26,834 nucleotides of DNA from a virus. This document shows positions 26,766 to 26,834 of the stretch, one piece after another; positions within the stretch are counted from its first letter, which is position 1, and every line of letters starts with the position of its first letter. The translations under genes and the position numbers were made by a program. The stretch is taken from IMG/VR virus record IMGVR_UViG_3300023184_000450, positions 1-26,834 of that record, one strand, 5' to 3'. The notes beneath the pieces were generated by a model that had not been told where the DNA came from, did not search any database, and saw only the letters and a program-made list of their open reading frames with translations.

Positions 26766-26834
26766 AAATATTACTTTATTATATATCGCATTTTTTTATT
26801 CCTATAAAAACATAGAACAAAATAAAATTTTATA
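26766..26834 (-). promoter_or_regulatory. Leader upstream of gp25-like gene
   Basis: 69 very AT-rich bases at the right edge. On the minus strand GATATATAA (26778-26786) precedes the ATG by 14 bases and matches the element ahead of three other genes. A short frame open from the edge to a TAA at 26771-26773 could be the tail of an upstream gene, but it is too short to call. Confidence 0.3.

Noticed and set aside
26771-26834. Possible 3' tail of an upstream minus-strand gene
   Set aside because: A frame stays open for only about 20 codons from the window edge to a TAA at 26771-26773; another frame stops earlier, so it cannot be told from chance.
1-26834. tRNA genes, CRISPR arrays, insertion sequences, integrase or attachment sites
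   Set aside because: I looked for cloverleaf-like segments, spaced direct repeats, transposase motifs and terminal repeats and saw none; coding sequence fills nearly the whole window.

Overview
The window reads as part of the virion-structure region of a large, AT-rich (about one third G+C by eye), T4-like contractile-tailed phage. At the right end, read leftward on the minus strand, are a gp25-like baseplate wedge protein and a gp6/J-like wedge protein. They are followed by a 176-aa protein and a 1397-aa protein with a tail-protein-I/gp7-like core. This matches the W-J-I order of P2-like phages and the 25/6/7 logic of T4. The host is probably a Bacteroidetes (inference). The start codons lack Shine-Dalgarno sequences and are preceded by A/T-rich leaders, and several proteins carry PKD-type and two-component-regulator-type beta-propeller modules that are common on Bacteroidetes surfaces.

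Layout, right to left. 26765-24130: gp25, gp6 and the 176-aa protein, tightly packed. 24126-19933: a giant multidomain baseplate protein. 19889-18186: a PKD-domain protein with a collagen-like stretch. 18126-14107: a 1339-aa beta-propeller/PKD protein. 14094-13164: the only plus-strand genes, a 51-aa ORF plus phoH, forming an inverted cassette with a divergent promoter region at one end and a perfect 13-bp convergent hairpin at the other. 13101-12187: a 304-aa fibre-like protein. 12162-9958, 9944-6294 and 6269-729: three large structural proteins of 734, 1216 and 1846 aa that I do not recognise by name. 725-1: a fibre-like protein with a collagen-like GXY segment that runs off the left edge.

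How the genes work together. The minus-strand genes probably encode a baseplate plus an unusually large set of appendage or adhesion proteins, packed with gaps of 3 to 60 bases. The phoH cassette is functionally unrelated (a P-loop ATPase, probably a host-takeover or stress function) and looks inserted. No integrase, transposase, tRNA, CRISPR array or lysis gene is visible. There is no gene-free stretch longer than 70 bases.

Most noteworthy: the phoH cassette whose shared stop-codon palindrome writes the same C-terminus (NKE-stop) into both convergent proteins; a cupredoxin-like domain in the 1397-aa protein that appears to have lost its metal ligands; G-x-T-G tetrapeptides scattered through nearly all the large proteins; a GCSGY...PC motif in the 176-aa protein; and a recurrent ATATATA element upstream of the genes that have real leader sequences.
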